Below, in pieces: positions 12,556 to 25,900 of a stretch of DNA of 64,000 nt. Source of the stretch: Daphnia carinata (Eukaryota > Arthropoda > Branchiopoda > Diplostraca > Daphniidae); NCBI RefSeq assembly GCF_022539665.2, contig NC_081339.1, forward strand, positions 7,251,367 to 7,315,366, in the 5' to 3' direction. The notes beneath the pieces were generated by a model that did not search any database, was not told the DNA's origin, and worked only from the letters and a program-made list of their open reading frames with translations. Position 1 is the stretch's first letter; every line of letters starts with the position of its first letter. Both the position numbers and the translations under genes were made by a program.

Positions 12556-14084
12556 TTTGGTTTTCTTTTTTAGTTCACCCATTTTAGGTCTTGTATTGGC
12601 AGCCGATTTCGAGGCTTTCCTGGAAATCATTTCGGTTTGAGACGTGCGCGCTGTGTTGGCCAACTTAAGTCAACTGAAATGAAAAACACGAGAGACGTCC
12701 ACCTGGTCACATGGAAAATGCAACAAAAAGAAACAAAAAAAGGGGAAAAAAAGATTAAAGCTAAAAAGAAAAAAGAAAAAAAAAGAAAAAAAAAAAATGT
12801 CGTTCACTTCTCGCATCTCCTTGGTGAATTGCTTTTTGGCGGTGATTTATCATCAAACCGACTAGCCAAAAAAAAAAAAAAGAAGGATTACCGACAAACT
12901 AATGAGACCGCGAAATTTGAATGTAAATATTTTTGCGCGCGAGGGCAAAATCCTGGCGTATTTCATTTGTTTTTCTTTCGGTTTTTGATAATGCGAGTTC
13001 GTCGTCATCAAAATAAAATTTAAAAAAAAATCCCCCACCCTTAGGTAAAATTAAAAAAAAAAAAAAAAACGAATAAGAAACGAGTATAACCAGATAGATT
13101 TTTCTTTAAAAAAAAAAAAAAAAAAAGAACATTAACAAAAGAAACTTGAAACTGGATGTTCGGCTTTTGTTTCTTTTTCTTTCTTTTTTTTTTTTCTTCG
13201 CAATGTCCATGCAGTTCCAGGAATGGCTGTCCACTGTTTGACGCTCGATAGCCGTGTGTCAAGCGAATCACGTTGAACAAGACTCTTTGCTCTTTTCATA
13301 TAAAAAAAAAAAAAAAAAAGAAAATAAAAACATTTTCGGAGGTTGTTTAACTCTTTCTTGTTTTTCTTTCTATCGCCATATATTCACGTCTCCGCATTCC
13401 AGGCCGCAGATCTCCACTAGCCGATCGATCGCTTTCGCGCATGTGACTTTGATGCAGTCACGCCCACGATTCGTTTTTTTTTTTTTTTTTTTTTTTTGTG
13501 AAACATCTTGCTCTCAAATTCTCCCCCTCCTCCCCTTTTTTTTTTTCATTTTGAATAATTTCTTCTTGTTTTGGTTTGAACAACGAAGTTTTCGCGTTCA
13601 ATATCAAAGAACCGACTCTGATGTATTTCAGCACATGCGGCTGCTCGTTTTTCAATTGCAATCTTTTTTTTTTTTTAATGATCGTTCATCTGCTCTTTGA
13701 TGAGCCTAATAAATAATCCTATTAAGATGATTAGATTTTCCGCGAATCGCCCTAATGTTCGCAAAGAGCGGCACTCCTATAACAATCGGCCAGGCGGATC
13801 CCGAAAATAAACGAAAAAAAAAAAAAAAGAAAATGATAACACCCCCCCCCCCCCCTATCCTTATCGATGTGATGGTATCTGATGTAGGTATAATAAAGTT
13901 CAACGAGTACGCCGTATGTTTTTAAGGGACGCTTGAAAAAAAAAAAAAAAGAAATCAATGCCACCCTTTTATAAGGAACGACGCCGAGGGTCTTCCACGA
14001 ATCGAGTCCTTGATCGTCTCTCGGAGAGATGTCCCAAATCTCCTTTCTCTTTACGAATCATGCGCATATCTCCTCAAAGATATA

Positions 14085-14111
<27 letters not shown>
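14085..14111. repeat. (CA)n microsatellite
   Basis: About 27 bases of alternating AC, directly followed by a run of A. This is a simple repeat in the gene-poor region downstream of SOCS. Confidence 0.85.
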
Positions 14112-14115
<4 letters not shown>

Positions 14116-16477
14116 AAAAAAAATGTTATATCGTACATAAAGAGAGGGTTACGAAACGAAATCTTTTCTTCAGTTGATGAGATTTCTCGTTGGGCGCGCG
14201 CGCCTCTCGTCTCCGAGAAAAGCAAATTAAACGGGAGTACCGGGAATACGGTACAGCGACTCGGCAGCGCCCAAGCAAAATATAATACATCGTTTCTAAT
14301 AATAACGCTTCGCCGAAAAGCTGTGAGGAGCGGGGGGTCGAAAGAAAAAGTATTTATCGAAATAGCCAACAAAAGAAAAGAAAGAAAGAGAGTCGAGCGA
14401 ACGAGAGATCACACGGCCAACGAAATAAATACTCGCGTCAGCCAAAAAAGGATATAACAGAGCACGAGAAAGAAAAGAAAAGCAAAATGGATGATGTATA
14501 ATGAAGGCCTGGCGTAAAGGGGAGAAAACCTTACGACGCTCGTTAACAACATTGCCATTCACTTGGGCGATGATGATGAAAAAGAAGGCCGGCATCAAGA
14601 GGACGTGGCACCGCTCCCGTTTTTCTTTTCTTTTTTTGGGATACATATATAAAAAAAAAAAAAAAGAAATTCGAGCGGAAACGGGGGGAGGGGGGGGTGA
14701 GGGAAGAAGCGTGTAAATGTTCACTTCCGGTCGTCAACGAATCGTAGATGACAGGAAGGGAGGAAACGGTTGAAAATTGGGAGTTGGTTCGGCTAAAACT
14801 ACGAAAAAAAATAAAATAAAATAATAATCAAAAGCGACGGTGGGCAATTCTTCACGTACCGCGTGACATCGTTGCAAGAACTTGTTGTTCCATTGTCCGT
14901 GCAAAAAAAAAAATATATATATACGGTGGGCGGGATGCGTCTGCGACTGTCACGTCGTGTTCACTTCTTCAAATTTTCAAATTAAAAAAAAAAAAACGGA
15001 AATACGCGCAGCATTTCGCGTTTTCTCGTGGCGAATCTCCGGTTGTCGTGACTAGCTCTTTTCATCCGTGATTAAACACAACTCCTCCCTGGGAAAAAAA
15101 AAAAAAAAAAAAAAGATTCTAAGGAGATAAGAGAATTCAAGGAATTCTATTCTCTCGCTTTGTGCGCCAATGTGTTACCTAGTGACACTTTTTTTTACGA
15201 GCGAGAAAAAAAACAAACAAACAAAAACAAATCGTTATCGAACGCGAGTTAACAAAAAAAAAAATCACGACATTGCCTCCTACTAATTAGAACGATGCGC
15301 AAATTGCAAGGCAATCGCATCCCGAAAAGTATATGTAAAAAGCGGCCGTTGAATGGAGTACAAATGAACGTCCCTGTAAAAAAAACAAAAAATAAAAATA
15401 AAAATAAAAATAAAAGCAAAAGAGAGAAAATCATTTGAAAATATTCACATATATAATAGACTGTATTACAGAATTTCTATATATAATTCTTTGAATTTTT
15501 CTTTTTTTTTTTTTTTTTTTTTCTTTTTTTTTTTAGTTTTGTTGAGAACATCGGTCATTGAAATCTTTCCTTTTTTTTTTTTTCTCTGCGTTTGTGTGTG
15601 TGTTTTGGTGACAAGAAAAAGAAAAGAAAATACACGTTTACCAACGAAATTTCAGAAATCATGTGTTGCGGATGAGCCGGGGTAGTAAGGAAACACGAAA
15701 AACAATTAAACGCCGCAGGGTTGAGGGGGGGGGGGGGGAGATATACAATTAATTTAAAAGAGAAGATTTAAAAAAAAAAATTTCTCAATCAAAATACAAA
15801 AAATTTTTTTTTTCTTTCTTTTCTTTTAAATCAAATAAAATTTTCGGGGGGGGGGGGGGGAGGGGATAAAAAAAAATAAAAAAAGAAATAGCGCATTGTT
15901 GGCAGGGATGTTTTTGTGTGTTTGTCGGGCACGTAGACATAAAACATGTACGAGAATCAAAGAAAAAAAAAAATACAGCGATGAAAAGAGGGAGGAAAAA
16001 AAGCTCGTTGACGCATAGCGTCTATGAAATGCAATGCTTACATATCGGGACGATTAATGAAATGATGACGTCATATGTACACAAGACGTCAAATAAAATG
16101 AATGCACTGTGTCGTTTTTTTTTTGTTTTTGTTTTTTTTGTTTTTGGCCGGGGGATGTTTCAACAAACAACATCGCGCATTTAATCTATTTTTTTCTTTC
16201 CTCCATACGACAATTGACGATTGGTCGAAAGGAAAAAAAAAAAAAAAAAAAAAAAACAGTTGAAAAACGGGATTGACTTTTGTGAACCGTAAATAAACAA
16301 ACCCACATAAATAATAATAATAATAATTAAAAAAAAAAAAAAGGAATGTTGAAATTCTTTTGTCCCTTTCCGGAAAAAAAAAACAAACTATATCGCCCTG
16401 CACTTTTTGTATCATCATCAAAAAAAAAAAAAAAAAAAAATATGCAAAATGCAAAACGTGGAGCTCAAATAAAAATG

Positions 16478-19453
16478 TCAATGCTGAAAGGGATACTCGT
16501 TCAAAAAGGACTTGATGGTGGGAGGTATGTTGGCGGAAGACGATGGCGACAAAGACGAGTTGGCACTGGTCGATCGGCGACAGTTCCACGCCAGCCGGCA
16601 CAGGTGTTTCAACGGCGGGCAGTCGCGCATCAAAGGCCGGATGAGAACAACTTCAGAGTGGACTTGCCCGCTATTGTCCAGCCAAAACTGGTTTCGTTTT
16701 TTTTTTTTTTTTTTTTAGCGAAAGAAAAAATTACAATCATGAAAATGAAAAAAAAAAACAAACAAAAATAATATGATGGAAAGTCAATCAATCAAACGTC
16801 CATTTGTCATGGAGCCATTTGGCGCAGATCGATGTTTTGGGTGTTTTACCTGTCCTTTGTCACGACATTGCGACCATTTGGCAACGTAATGGTCGACCAG
16901 GTCGAGGACGGTCCTAAAGCGCGGCAAGTGGTCGGCCATTCCCGTGTTGCTAGCGTCCAGTCGGAATCCTCGACTCGAGTAATGAATTCGCACGCTAGTT
17001 GGACCCTTGTCAGTTTGAAGGCTCAGGGCGTACAGGTACCGGGCATCTGAAGAATCACGAACTAAAAATGTTCCCACCTGTTTTTTTTTGTTTCAAAAAA
17101 TTTCAAATGTCGTTTTTTTTTTGTTTTTGTTTTTTGTTTTTTTTTTTTTAACCGGTTGAATCCAAACACGAACGTCCAGATGTTAAACAGAAAAAAAAAA
17201 AAAAGAAAAACCCTAAACAGATGACTCCTTGAAAATGCTAAAGCGCAAACATTTCGATTTTGTTTCAATTGATTTTCCGAGGTTTATCGAAAAAGAAAAT
17301 AAAAACAAAAGTAACAAACTTGTTGGCGGCTTGTAACGTGACCTTGTCCTAATCATTACGCGTTGTCGTTCAAAAAATTCATTTCATTTTCGTTGGCGGT
17401 AAACGATAAAAACAGAGAGCGATTATTTTTTTTAAATTATTATTTATCTAGGTCGAAAATTTCAATTTGCTCGCTAATTTAACGCGGCGATATGCCGATA
17501 TAAAGCAAAAGCCAATCACTCAAGTTAAACTCTTCGATTTTTTTCGACAATGGAACGGGCTGCCCCCGTTCATGTGATTGACAATTCATTTTCCATTTGC
17601 CTTTCACTTTTATGCATCGACGCTTAAATTCTATCCACGTAAAGCTGGAACACGCTTTTTTTTCCTTGTGTGTGTATGTTCCACCCACATAAATGTGGGT
17701 TACGGCACAGCGGGAGCGATCGTGAATAATAATAGTAATCATAAAAAAAAAAAGGCACAAAATATGCACAACACCTTTTCAATACCTGGAAATAGGAGTG
17801 ACCCAATTCCAAGAAAAAACTAAACATTTTTTTTTTTCGGTTCCAGTCGACTTTGTTATACTGGAACTTTTTTTTTTTTTTTTTTTTTGGCAAAAAAAAA
17901 GGGAGAGGGAGGAGGAGGGGAAACCTTTCTCTATTATTCAACCTAAACCGTTTTTCTAACAAAAAAAAAAAAAAAAGATGGCCCTCCAGGCGGTGTAGGC
18001 CCACCGTGACGTTGCAGCTTTCAGGTACTTTGTTAAGATGTACTACAAGTTTGAAATTCTTCTTCTTCTTCACAGTGGGTAACACAAACTCTCCCTTCTC
18101 CTCAAAAAAAAAAAAGAAAAAAAAAAGCAACCCCCCCCCCTGACTTTCTCGCGGCAACAACAACGTCCTCGGCCCTACACCTCCATACTACACCAAGCGC
18201 AAAATGTCCATTACTTTTAGCCTACAAAATAATACTAATAAAAAAAAAAAAAAAAAAAGCCAGTCCTATAACCAAAAACTGAACTATTTAGGCTACTAGG
18301 TCAATCCTAACACACTTCAAACGCGAACATCATTTTCATAAAAGAAATCAAATAAAAAAAAAAAGATAAATTCATTTCGTTTCTTTCTTTTTACCTTTGT
18401 GTTTTGCAAGAGTTGCATCGACTCTTTCCAAGAAAGGTGGCCGTAGTAATATCCGGAGAGGCGGAGTTGGTGTGCCACAATAGACAAGCGTTGCAAATCG
18501 TCGTCTTCTCGTGCCACGTCCGTCATGACGGAGGTGGCAATTTCCGGCGGATGCAATGGCAACGCGTCGCCGCCGCCGCTGCTGCTGCTGTTGCTGTTGC
18601 TGCAACTGGAAGCAAGCGGATTGTTATTGTTAGACGTGTGCACAGACTTCCGTCGGTGGGGAGGAGGAGGATGACGCAAGAAGCCGGGCAACGCTTTCTC
18701 GTCACTAGCACCGAACGGGATCTCAATCTGGAGCCGGAACGGATGTCGATCGATCGTCGCCTGCTGGAAAGCCGACGACGAGGTCCAGCATGACGGCCTC
18801 TGATGCGGCACAGTCACCACCGACACGTTCAGTCTCGACGGCGAACGGCCAGCCACGTCGGACGGAGCACAACCACTGCAACACAGATCGGCCAGCGCGT
18901 CCGGCCGTCTGTCTATGCTGATGATGGTCGACTCGTTCACTTGCACGATGGATCCGCCCGACCAGTGTTGACGCACCTTCACTTTGGGCAGCGACAAGTC
19001 GAGCGGCTCGACGTGCTCGCAATCGCCCGCTAGCGGATAATCGTAATAGGCAGCGCCCGCTGCGCCCGACGTCGCGTGAACCGACTGGTAGTCGTCGTGA
19101 TCGCACGAACAGCCGGGCCGTTTGCGCTGCTGGATCGGCTGCGTCGTCGTGCACGCGTTGGCGTAGGTGAAATGCGGCGGTACGGCAGCCGCTTCTACTG
19201 TCGCTTCCTCCGAGGCCGTTGATGGAACGACGACTGAGCCGCCGCTGGCCAGCACGTTGAATGGATTGGTGGGGCTCCAGCAAGTAGAGGCCGCAACAAT
19301 AGCGGCCGCAGCAGCAGCAGCAGCAGCAGAAGCAGCTGTCTGCTGGTGATGGCGTCTAGCTGGCGGCAATGCTGCCGATGAAGAACAAGAGAAAGCTCCT
19401 CCGCTACCTTGGCTGGTGCTGGTGCTGCTGCTGCTGCTGCCATCTCCCAACAT
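16478..19453 (-). CDS. suppressor of cytokine signalling, SOCS2/CISH type, 3 exons
   Basis: This is a substrate receptor of a Cullin-5 ubiquitin ligase that damps JAK/STAT receptor signalling. Exons on the minus strand are 19453-18395, 17077-16850 and 16687-16478, all joined in phase 0, giving 498 residues. Residues 1-317 are a long low-complexity N-terminus with poly-Ala, Ser, His and Asn runs. An extended SH2 helix (RLSIVAHQLRLSGYYYG) follows. The SH2 domain has the phosphotyrosine-binding Arg in GTFLVRDSS, and VRIHYSSRGFRLD resembles CISH. A C-terminal SOCS box starts at about 454 with the Elongin-binding PLKHLCRLAW and ends in EYPFQH. Intron 1 is 1.3 kb and intron 2 is 162 bases. The start is the first Met of the open frame; a shorter start inside the low-complexity part cannot be excluded. 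CISH and SOCS2 cannot be separated by eye. Confidence 0.92.
18992..19006 (-). other. PLDLS motif in SOCS N-terminus
   Basis: Residues 150-154 of the SOCS protein read PLDLS, followed by LPKVKV. PxDLS is the known docking motif for the CtBP transcriptional co-repressor. The surrounding stretch is less repetitive than the rest of the N-terminal region. Confidence 0.5.
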
Positions 19454-20142
19454 GTTTCAATTTGTTTTGTTTTGTTTTTTTTTGTTTTTTTTTGTTTGTT
19501 TGATTTTTTCGTTTTGCTGAGGTGCAACGATGCAAAAGAAAAGCTGTCAAATCGATTGATAAAACACGATAGTTTTGTTGGACGTCCGCAGCAAAAAAAG
19601 CGCCAATTTCTTTTGAATTTTTGATATTCCAACCTAAAAAAAAAAAAAGAAAAGAAAGAAAGGAATGCATCTTTAAAATGTGCGTTTCAAATTAAAAAAA
19701 AAAAAAAAAATCAAAGATATGAATGACGTTTGATCGTTTCGATTAAAAATTGAAGGGAGGGTGGGAGGAGTTAAACGAGTTTTTTCAGTGTCGTGTTTGA
19801 TGTGATTTATCTGATGGCATCGTATTCTTTAAACAAAAATAAAAAACACAAATGAAACAAGCCACAATGGATCGGATGGAACACGTTATCAATTAAACGG
19901 TTGCAGGTTGAAATCAACACGAAAGTAGGATCAAGGTCGTCCGTATTCAATCTCTTTTCCCGGGAAATCCATACGAAAAACATGACCGCAATTCAACGCG
20001 GAATTGATCCAAAGACAAAAATGGACGACCATCGCAAAAGCAAATTCGAAATTTTGGAATATAGATTTCTTTTTCGAAAATGTCAGTTGATTTTGAGGGA
20101 ATGACATATTTGCTCGTGATCCTATCTCACATAGACGTACAT

Positions 20143-20164
20143 ACACACACACACACACACACAC
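20143..20164. repeat. (CA)n microsatellite
   Basis: About 22 bases of alternating AC, about 690 bases upstream of the SOCS start codon on the opposite-strand reading. It has no coding content. Confidence 0.8.
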
Positions 20165-22345
20165 CCCAACTTGCTTAATCTCAATCAGGTTTTCTCTTTT
20201 TTTGTTTTTTTTTTTTTCCTCAACGCGTAATAGACACAAGATATTGAAATGATCTCATTCCCCCACCCCTTCCCCTGAAACAAACAGGATTTACCGTTTT
20301 TTTTGTTTTTTTTTTCAAGATATTTATCATAAGGGCGTGAATTTTTGATGAGGCTATTCAGTCTAAATTCATTTAGAATCCACAAATGAAAAAAAAAAGA
20401 AAAAAAAAAAAAGAAATAGAGAATATTTCCAAAATGGATTTCCCTTTTGCGGTGTGTAATCTCAGATTGCAATCCAAGAATGGACGAGTTACCGATTCAC
20501 GTCCCACATTCCACGTTCGGGGGGAGGCTCGTACGTGCAACCGTCTAAACGAACGAAACGAAAACTCGTCTGCGCGCTTCTGACGAACGAGCGTTCACGC
20601 TCATCACGAAATTTCACCATTTCCCGCAATCGTAGAGAGTTAAACTCGTTCTTAAACAAAGTGATCTCATCAAGTTTTTTTTGTTTGTTTGTTTTTTGTT
20701 TTTTTTTTCAGTTCTCCCACTGCCTTTCTCGGCACCTCATTTTTGACTCTGTTTTTGTTTTTGTTTTTTGCCTTGAAATCTTTAACGCGCTTAAAAGAGA
20801 TTCACGATTACGTCAACACGGCATTCACTCAGACCGTAAAACAAAACAAAACAAAGAAGAGCGCGGCTCACCTGAATTTGTTGAAAAACGCCAATCAGAT
20901 GACACAACACACTAATGACGTAATCCCAAAATGCACCCGAATCACTTTGCAGACCTTCACGCGCGCTTCACATATTAAATAAACAATTGCATTCTTTCTT
21001 TTTTCTAATTAAGAAAAAAAAAACCAAAAAAAAAACTTAGTCCGTGTGTGTGTGTGTGGGACACGTCAAAGAAGTCAAGCGCTCACACACACACCAAAAA
21101 AAAAACAAACGTGGAGAGAGACGAAGAGAGAGAGAGAGAGAGAAAGAGATAGAGAGAAAGCAGAGAGCAGAGAGATGTGCTAGTTGACTCGTCGGGAGTC
21201 GTGACGCCACTGAAGTCGGGATCGGCCACGGTCTCAGTATCAGGACAAAAAGAAATAAAAAAAAAACATAAGACGTCCTCTGGCTGAAAAGGGGGAAGGG
21301 CTTGAAAGATAGAAGGGGGCGGTACCCGCGATGTGTGTTCTTGTTTTGTTTCTTTCATTGCCATTTTTTCCCGGAAAATAACGTCGCCAACGTTTGAAAA
21401 AAAAAACAAAAAAAAAACAATTTTCTTTCTTTTTTGACAAAAAAAAAGAAAGAGGGAGGCAATATCTGCAGGCGCATTTCGAACGCATTCATGGAAAACC
21501 TATTTCGTCGTTGCGTTCGCACTTTTCGTCACCTGCTATTAGGAAATTGATCTCCCCACCTCTCAGATTTTATTTTATCTCGAAAAAAAAAATAAAAAAA
21601 TAAAAGAAATATATATTTTTTAGGGGGGGGGGGGCTTGTTTTGTCGGCTGGTTTTTCCCTTGTTATGTATTCATTGGAGTCTTGAACGAAATCAAACCGG
21701 ACGGCAGCGGCGGCTGCGGGAATTCTGGGAAATTTCATCTCGTGATTATATTTTTTTTTTTTTTTTTCTTCTGACTCGGAATAAAAAAATGGAGAATTTC
21801 TTTTTTTTTTTTTTTTTTTTTTTTTGAAGCGGAGAAACGGGGGCGTTGGTATCCGTCGATATTTATTTGGATGCGTTTTGCAGTTCGCGAAATCGATTTC
21901 TGGAACGCAACTAGCGCGCTAAAACGTTGTGTTGGCAGGAGTGAACGAACCGAGTGCGACGAGCACACAATCGAAAATGCACGGAGCAAAATGCAAAAGA
22001 TAAGCAGCGTACCATTAACCTCTGCGATCAAACGCCGGGTGAGTGGAGTGGCTCTTATTCGTTTTTGAAATTTGTTGACGGCATCGTTAGAAACATAAAA
22101 GAAAAATCAAAGTTTAAACCAACAACTCGTTTCCCACATTTTTTGTTTTGGTTTTTGTTTTTTTCTTCTTTGACTTCCTAAGAAACGCAAATGTTTTGAA
22201 CGTCAATAACAAATTTGAAAGAGGAAAAAAAAAAAGGAGGAGGTGGAGGACGCACGGAAATACCGAAAAGCAGAAAAACTGGACAAAGAAGACGGACAGG
22301 TCCGCTTTTTTCTTAGTCGTTTTTGTTTTCGATACGTTTTTTAAA

Positions 22346-22376
<31 letters not shown>

Positions 22377-22616
22377 GCAAATTGCTACCGAGCGTTTTAG
22401 AAAAGGCCAGCGTTTTTCAAATGCTAGTTGGTAGTATGCCCAGGCCCTCGTTTATGTATTTTTTTTTTCCTAGAACCTCGAAACGCATTTGAGCCATGCA
22501 GCCAAGTTATTTCGTTTGAGAGGAAAAGAACAAACATTTTTTTTTTTTTTTTTTTTATGTTTTAAGAAAAGGGTTGAAAAAAAAAAAAAAGGAAGGAAGG
22601 GCCACGGAATTATGTT

Positions 22617-22641
22617 GGGGGGGGGGGGGGGGGGGGGGGGG
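22617..22641. repeat. poly(G) tract, 25 nt
   Basis: An uninterrupted run of about 25 G residues, followed by more G-rich sequence to about 22650. It is the longest G homopolymer in the window. It may form a G-quadruplex, and the length is probably uncertain in the assembly. Confidence 0.9.
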
Positions 22642-22947
22642 AGGGAGGGAGAAAAAAAAACCGGTATATTTTACTTGATGTGGTTACGTAATGCATTCAA
22701 AATTGATTTCTCGTAACTACACGGGCTGTGATTGCAGACGCACAATTCGTTGAATTGCAAAAAAAAAAAAAAAACAGACATTTTTTTCGCACCGAGTTGA
22801 AAGCAAAATCGCACGCATTTTTGGGACGTTTTTCGAAATTGAAATTCCCGCGCTAAAAAGGACGGATCGAAAGAACCCTCCTGAAATTCCCCGCATCAAA
22901 ACAAAAAAATGTTGCATTCTACAACAGTTCAATTATTAATTCTTCTA

Positions 22948-22949
<2 letters not shown>

Positions 22950-22979
<30 letters not shown>
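22950..22979. repeat. (GA)n microsatellite
   Basis: About 30 bases of alternating AG in the gene-free region. In insects GA repeats can bind GAGA factor and mark promoters. No promoter elements are evident next to this one. Confidence 0.85.
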
Positions 22980-22980
<1 letters not shown>

Positions 22981-25900
22981 CAGTTTTTTTTTTTTATTAC
23001 AGTTGTCTTGTTATTTATTTGGGTTATAATTATTCATTTCTTTATTTCTTGGGGGAACGATTTATAATATGGACGGCGGACGCGCGTTTTTTTCTGGCCG
23101 GTCCACACACGGGCCATAAACGAAACGAGTGAAAAATGGCGTGAGGGGAGGGGCTGGCCAGTTCCACGAAGATCGTTAAATTGAAGCTAAAAAACTGAGA
23201 AAACATACAGACAAGTCCAGCGGCTCTTGCTGTAACTATTTAAAAGAAAGATATAAAGATTTATATATTTGAAAAAAAAAATAAAAATAAAAGATTTGAG
23301 AATAGCAGTCCGGCCAGATTTAAAAGTCAGCTGACAGGTATTTTCTTTTTTTTTTTTGTTTTTAAAGCAAGAAAAGAAAAAAAACAAACAACAAAATCAA
23401 TGTTTTAAAACATTTTAAAACAAAAAAGGCTGTGTAAATTCGTGAAATAAAAGAATGAGGGTGTGGGCAATGGATGATTGAGAAAAAATCGATTCAAAAC
23501 ATATTCAAGGCTGTGAAAAAAATCAATTTCGGTCAGATTTGGGCTGCTCAGGTGATTGCGTCATTTGCATAGACGTCAAAAAGAAATGACACACCTCAAC
23601 TATTTGGCCGTCCTCACGGCTGGCCCATTTAAAAAGCCATTAAACATTCATTTTTGTTGTTGTTGTTATGTGTCTGTCCCCACTTAAGAACTATCTGATT
23701 TTGCTACAGACAATAATAGACGTTACGCTTTGTGTAGGGCTCCATTCCTAGAAGAACGTCTGTTGCTTGAATAAGTTATTGACCGAGAAGAAAAAGGGGA
23801 TCATTATTTCGTACGTGCTTCGACAAACAGCACGAAATTCTATTAAACTATACATTTAAAAAAAAAAAAAAAAAAAGAAAAGAAAAATTAGGGCAATGGT
23901 CATAATGAGTTCAAAGAACATATGACAGTCAATATATCCGCCTACGCACATTTTCTCCCTCAGGATCTACTTCCTGGGTGTGTTGAACCTGTGAACTATA
24001 CAATTGAAATGATACCAAATACGGGTCACTGTAGTACTTAAAATATTTAAAGGTCGTTCAACCTTTTCTTTTTTTTTTTTTTTTAAATGAGACGTTTTAA
24101 ATCAGAAATTCCTTCGGGTGTTGTGTGCGCATGTACATCGTGCATTGACCCCCCTCCCTCTTCAAGCAAAATGAAATCTAACGTAAATTTACACTTACTG
24201 AGTTTTTAAATGTATATGAAATGTTTTTTTGTTTTTTTTTCTTTAACGGCATTAAAAATTGGTACGGATTGCAACCAAAATATTTTGCTAATGAGTCATT
24301 CATCTATTATTCATGAATGAGTGAAAATGGAGACTTGGAAGTTGACTCGTTAGACGTCGTCGCCGCTCGTTTCCGGTTTGCCCAACGCGCTAGAAACAGC
24401 CCAAAGAAAAAGAAAAAAACCAAATACGAAGTTTTGATCCAATGAAATCAGACAAGCAAACCATCCTTGCCGCATGGTTATGGCAGGTATTGCCATTTTT
24501 TTTTTTTTATGTTACCCTTTGATTATTACTCAAAATTGGCCCGAATTACAACAACAACAGCGGGTAGTTTTTGTATGGCCTTCGAAAACGAGTAGAGTTT
24601 GAAAGTTAGAAAACAAACCATCAAGATCTCGCTGCCATTTTCATTCAAAATTGTTGGATTTGTGAGGGACAAGTGCCACGTCTGATCGATCAAATCTGAC
24701 AGCGCACAGGGGAAAATTTTGATCGGCATTTGAAACAGCTCACGCGTTCAAATGTAAACACAATCATTCCTTTCCCAATTCTTTTCTTTCTTTTTTTTTT
24801 CACGAAAATTTGTAGCGCCCATGTTGTCAAACATCTGCAATGACACCGACGAATTTCGGCAGGGAAAACCTTGAAACAAACATTTTTTTTTTCTTTTGTT
24901 TTGTTTTAGACGTACGAACACGTATAAGGACATCGTACGTGATGACGGTATTGCGTGTACCTCGAAGATTCGCCGAATTCGTGAAAGGAGAACGAAGGTG
25001 TTGGGTCATTTCAAAGTGGCACCCCCTGACGGGCAATCTTCCCTTGTTAGAATGCAATAATGTACAGCAAAAATTACATACGTCTTGTTTTGCGACGTAC
25101 GGACATAAGAAACTGCAAACGCGTTTTTAAAACAAACGTCATTTAGAGTTAAATTCATTTTTTAAAAAGGAGATGGGGGAAATAAATTGGATATATTGCG
25201 CAGGTAGATTTCATTAATCGTTGATTGTTTGGTAACCTTTGGAATGGAGATAAAGATTTATAACCACGGGGTTATTGCTATGATTTCGTGCTAAAAATGG
25301 AGGCCATGATCTAAAAACTGTTTGTGACCTGTATGTTTGTAAAACGTTCGTAGAACTGATGCAACCATCGTGTTGCGTTTGAAACCCGGAAAAAAAAGGA
25401 ATAACATGGCCAGATGGGATCATTTGAATATAATCATTCAGATTGTATACCTCTTATCTTTCGTGTTTTTTTTTTTAAACCTATACGGCTGAAAACCTAC
25501 GACACAATCAGCTCATTTTCAGACATGACTGGGCCTGCCCGAAGCCTGTGACGCAAACTCGGTGCAACAGCAAACATCTTGTGTTTGGATTGTTGCATCA
25601 GTTTAAGGGCTGTTGCATTCGCTTTTTTTTTATCTCTACCACGGAAAATGATCAATTCTATTTATCGTGACTCGTAGAATTAAAGAGAAAAGATAAATTA
25701 ACTTACGTATTCATCAAGGTGACTCCCGCAGTGTGCGCAAGTGAATCACGAACAAGTTGAAGGTTAAACGATTTGTTCTTTGTTTTTTTTTTCTTACTCG
25801 TTATTTATCTTTCTTATTATTATTACAACTATGAATAAAATGGAAATGATATTGAAAACAAAAGAAGAAAAAAAAACAAAAAACAAAAACAGGTTTGGTG

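Larger units (their letters stand above)
6893..16477. other. gene-poor region, homopolymer-rich
   Basis: No gene is recognised in this 9.6 kb between the putative small gene and the SOCS stop codon. It holds many A and T runs of 10-25 bases, G or C runs (7078-7098, about 13843-13856, 15727-15739, 15847-15860) and short dinucleotide repeats. The part just below 16478 should be the SOCS 3' UTR; an ATTAAA on the minus strand at 16180-16185 is a possible poly(A) signal. GC-balanced islands occur near 8430-8780 and 11380-11780, but more than one frame is open there and none matches a family I know. Confidence 0.55.
21488..25355. promoter_or_regulatory. scattered STAT-type TTCN3GAA sites upstream of SOCS
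   Basis: Palindromic TTCNNNGAA sites are visible at 21488-21496, 21723-21731 (TTCTGGGAA), 23162-23170, 23745-23753, 24969-24977 and 25347-25355. Another lies in SOCS intron 1 at 17807-17815. STAT proteins bind this half-site arrangement, and SOCS genes are classic STAT targets in animals. In AT-rich DNA roughly one such match per 3 kb is expected by chance, so six in 4 kb is only suggestive. Confidence 0.35.

Noticed and set aside
12637-14740. Several frames of 60-150 codons rich in Lys, Phe or Arg
   Set aside because: They are translations of A or T runs (poly-Lys, poly-Phe) in noncoding DNA.
18723-19283. 186-codon minus-strand frame overlapping SOCS exon 1
   Set aside because: It is an out-of-frame shadow, rich in Arg from the GC-rich exon. 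The SOCS frame carries the SH2 helix at its end and joins the next exon in phase.
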